Shown: piece after piece, positions 12,182 to 13,305 of the stretch
Layout of the letters: every line of letters begins with the position of its first letter
Position numbering within the stretch: the first letter of the stretch is position 1
NCBI GenBank assembly: GCA_034667245.1
Contig: JAXDKI010000360.1
Span: forward strand, 1 to 13,305
Origin: DATBFX01 sp034667245
GTDB taxonomy: Bacteria; Chloroflexota; Chloroflexia; Thermomicrobiales; UBA6265
Reading direction: 5' to 3'
DNA: 13,305 nt
Made by a program: the position numbers and the translations under genes
Notes under the pieces: model-generated
Told to the model about the DNA's origin: nothing
Databases searched by the model: none
Seen by the model: the letters and a program-made list of their open reading frames with translations, nothing else

Positions 12182-13305
12182 ATGGAAGTGACACTCTCAC
12201 CGCGTGCGCGCTCGGTTGTGGTCTGGATCGGCTTCATCGCCGGAGCCGTCCTCTTGTTCGAGGCGGCGCACGCGCTCAAGCCCTTCGCCTGGGCGATCAT
12301 CACGGCCTACATCTTCCACCCGCTCGTCAGCTGGGTCCACCGCAAGACGCGCCTACCGAAGCACCTGATTACGGCTTGGCTCTACGTGATGCTAGGCCTG
12401 CTGATCACGATTCTTCTGATCAACTTCCTGCCTCCGCTGATCGACCAGTTGAAGGAACTCCAGGATCAGATTCCGAACGCGGTCGACGACGCTCAGGTCT
12501 GGATCGAGCAGCACCAGCTCAGTCGCCTCCAACGACTCGGGGTTGAAGCCGACTTCGTCGACCAACGCCTCAGCGAGCTCGGGCAGCAGATTGCCGACGT
12601 CATCGGTGGTGCGGCCCTACCGCTCGTGCTCGGGACCGTCTCGGTCGCGATCGAACTACTCATCTATCTCGTCGCGTCGTTCTACTTCATCGTCTACGGG
12701 GAACGTTTTGTCCAGACCATCCGCGGTGCGTTCAATCGACGCTACCACCGCGAATTCGATCGACTGATGCTCGACATCAATTCAACGCTGGGTGCGTATA
12801 TCCGGGGTCAGGCACTCCTCGTCGTGATCATGTCGGTCGCGTCGTACATCGGATTGGCGATTCTGGACGTGAAGTACGCCTTGGCCGTCGCGATCGCCAC
12901 CGGCTTCCTTGAGCTCATCCCGATCGTCGGCCCCTGGTCGGCGGGGGCGATGGCGGTTGCGGTTGCCCTCTTCCAGGGCTCCGCCCCGTTCGGTTGGACG
13001 CAGGCGACACTGGCGATCGTCGTCGGGATTATGTACTTCGTGCTCCGCCAGCTGGAAGACGCCTTCGTGATTCCGCTCGTGATCGGCCGGATCATCCATC
13101 TCCACCCGTTACTGGTGATCTTCGTCGTGGTGGTCGGAACCGCGCTGGGTGGGATTCTCGGGCTCGTGCTCGCCGTCCCGATCGCCGCCGTGATCAAGAT
13201 CATCTCGACCTACTTCTACGGCAAGGTGATGGCACGGGAGGAGCGTCACGTCGAGGTCATCGGCAACCGGGAGGACCTCGAACGCTTGGGGCACCAATTC
13301 GAGGA
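12182..13305 (+). CDS. AI-2E family (PerM/YdiK-type) membrane permease, C-terminus cut by window edge
   Basis: Polytopic inner-membrane protein of the PF01594 family. Members have been linked to export of autoinducer-2 or to Na+/H+ antiport, but most have no known substrate. 374 residues are visible and the frame is still open at the right edge. Hydrophobic segments at about 12-28, 34-50, 64-82, 147-172, 207-228, 231-262, 273-289 and 307-339. A soluble helical segment sits at about 86-142, as usual between the third and fourth segments. Signature motifs: GAYIRGQALL (204-213), ELIPIVGPW (244-252), QLEDAFVIPLVIG (290-302), HLHPLLVI (306-313) and LGLVLAVPIAAVIK (326-339). The ATG at 12182 has no clear Shine-Dalgarno; a GTG two codons later is possible. 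The visible tail after residue 345 is charged and cytoplasmic-looking. Confidence 0.92.
   Translation, partial: MEVTLSPRARSVVVWIGFIAGAVLLFEAAHALKPFAWAIITAYIFHPLVSWVHRKTRLPKHLITAWLYVMLGLLITILLINFLPPLIDQLKELQDQIPNAVDDAQVWIEQHQLSRLQRLGVEADFVDQRLSELGQQIADVIGGAALPLVLGTVSVAIELLIYLVASFYFIVYGERFVQTIRGAFNRRYHREFDRLMLDINSTLGAYIRGQALLVVIMSVASYIGLAILDVKYALAVAIATGFLELIPIVGPWSAGAMAVAVALFQGSAPFGWTQATLAIVVGIMYFVLRQLEDAFVIPLVIGRIIHLHPLLVIFVVVVGTALGGILGLVLAVPIAAVIKIISTYFYGKVMAREERHVEVIGNREDLERLGHQFE

Noticed and set aside
1..13305. CRISPR array, insertion sequence, tRNA, prophage or defence system
   Set aside because: No repeat-spacer pattern, transposase motifs, terminal inverted repeats, cloverleaf or defence domains seen; all long genes are assigned to housekeeping families.

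Overview
The window is a high-GC bacterial chromosome segment holding nine protein-coding genes, all from recognisable families. The proteins suggest a Chloroflexota bacterium of the Thermomicrobia/Sphaerobacter type. That is an inference from overall protein character, the ClpC-RadA pairing, GTG/TTG starts and base composition; there is no rRNA gene to confirm it. I see no mobile element, CRISPR array, tRNA, phage gene or defence island.

Left block (1-3287, minus strand): a tightly packed set in the order DksA/TraR-type zinc-finger protein, lspA (signal peptidase II), rluD (23S pseudouridine synthase) and a class II glycerate 2-kinase that runs off the left edge. Junctions are 3 nt, ATGA and GTGA overlaps, so the four are almost certainly one translationally coupled operon. 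A lone murG-like gene (3536-4684, plus strand) is read divergently from it. It converges on radA with only 7 nt between the stop codons.

Central block (4692-10612, minus strand): rpsA (ribosomal protein S1), then clpC, then radA. A perfect 12-bp terminator-like hairpin separates rpsA from clpC, and another 12-bp hairpin lies between clpC and radA. The clpC-radA order is the familiar stress-operon arrangement, here without adjacent ctsR, mcsA or mcsB.

Right block: a class V aminotransferase of the alanine-glyoxylate/serine-pyruvate type (10836-11951, minus strand), divergent from an AI-2E family permease (12182 to the right edge, plus strand).

The protein set is ordinary housekeeping. The less expected signal is in the non-coding DNA, where several leaders and junctions fold into compact hairpins whose G.U pairs form only in the transcribed strand. 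The most striking are a zero-linker three-way junction in the rpsA leader (10636-10687) and two mutually exclusive hairpins in the clpC leader, one of which would cover the ribosome binding site. These were folded by hand and are hypotheses. At protein level the points of interest are the roughly 200-residue low-complexity tail of S1 with a hydrophobic island, an acidic N-terminal extension on RluD, altered motifs in the MurG-like protein, and the presence of both a glycerate kinase and a glyoxylate/serine aminotransferase.
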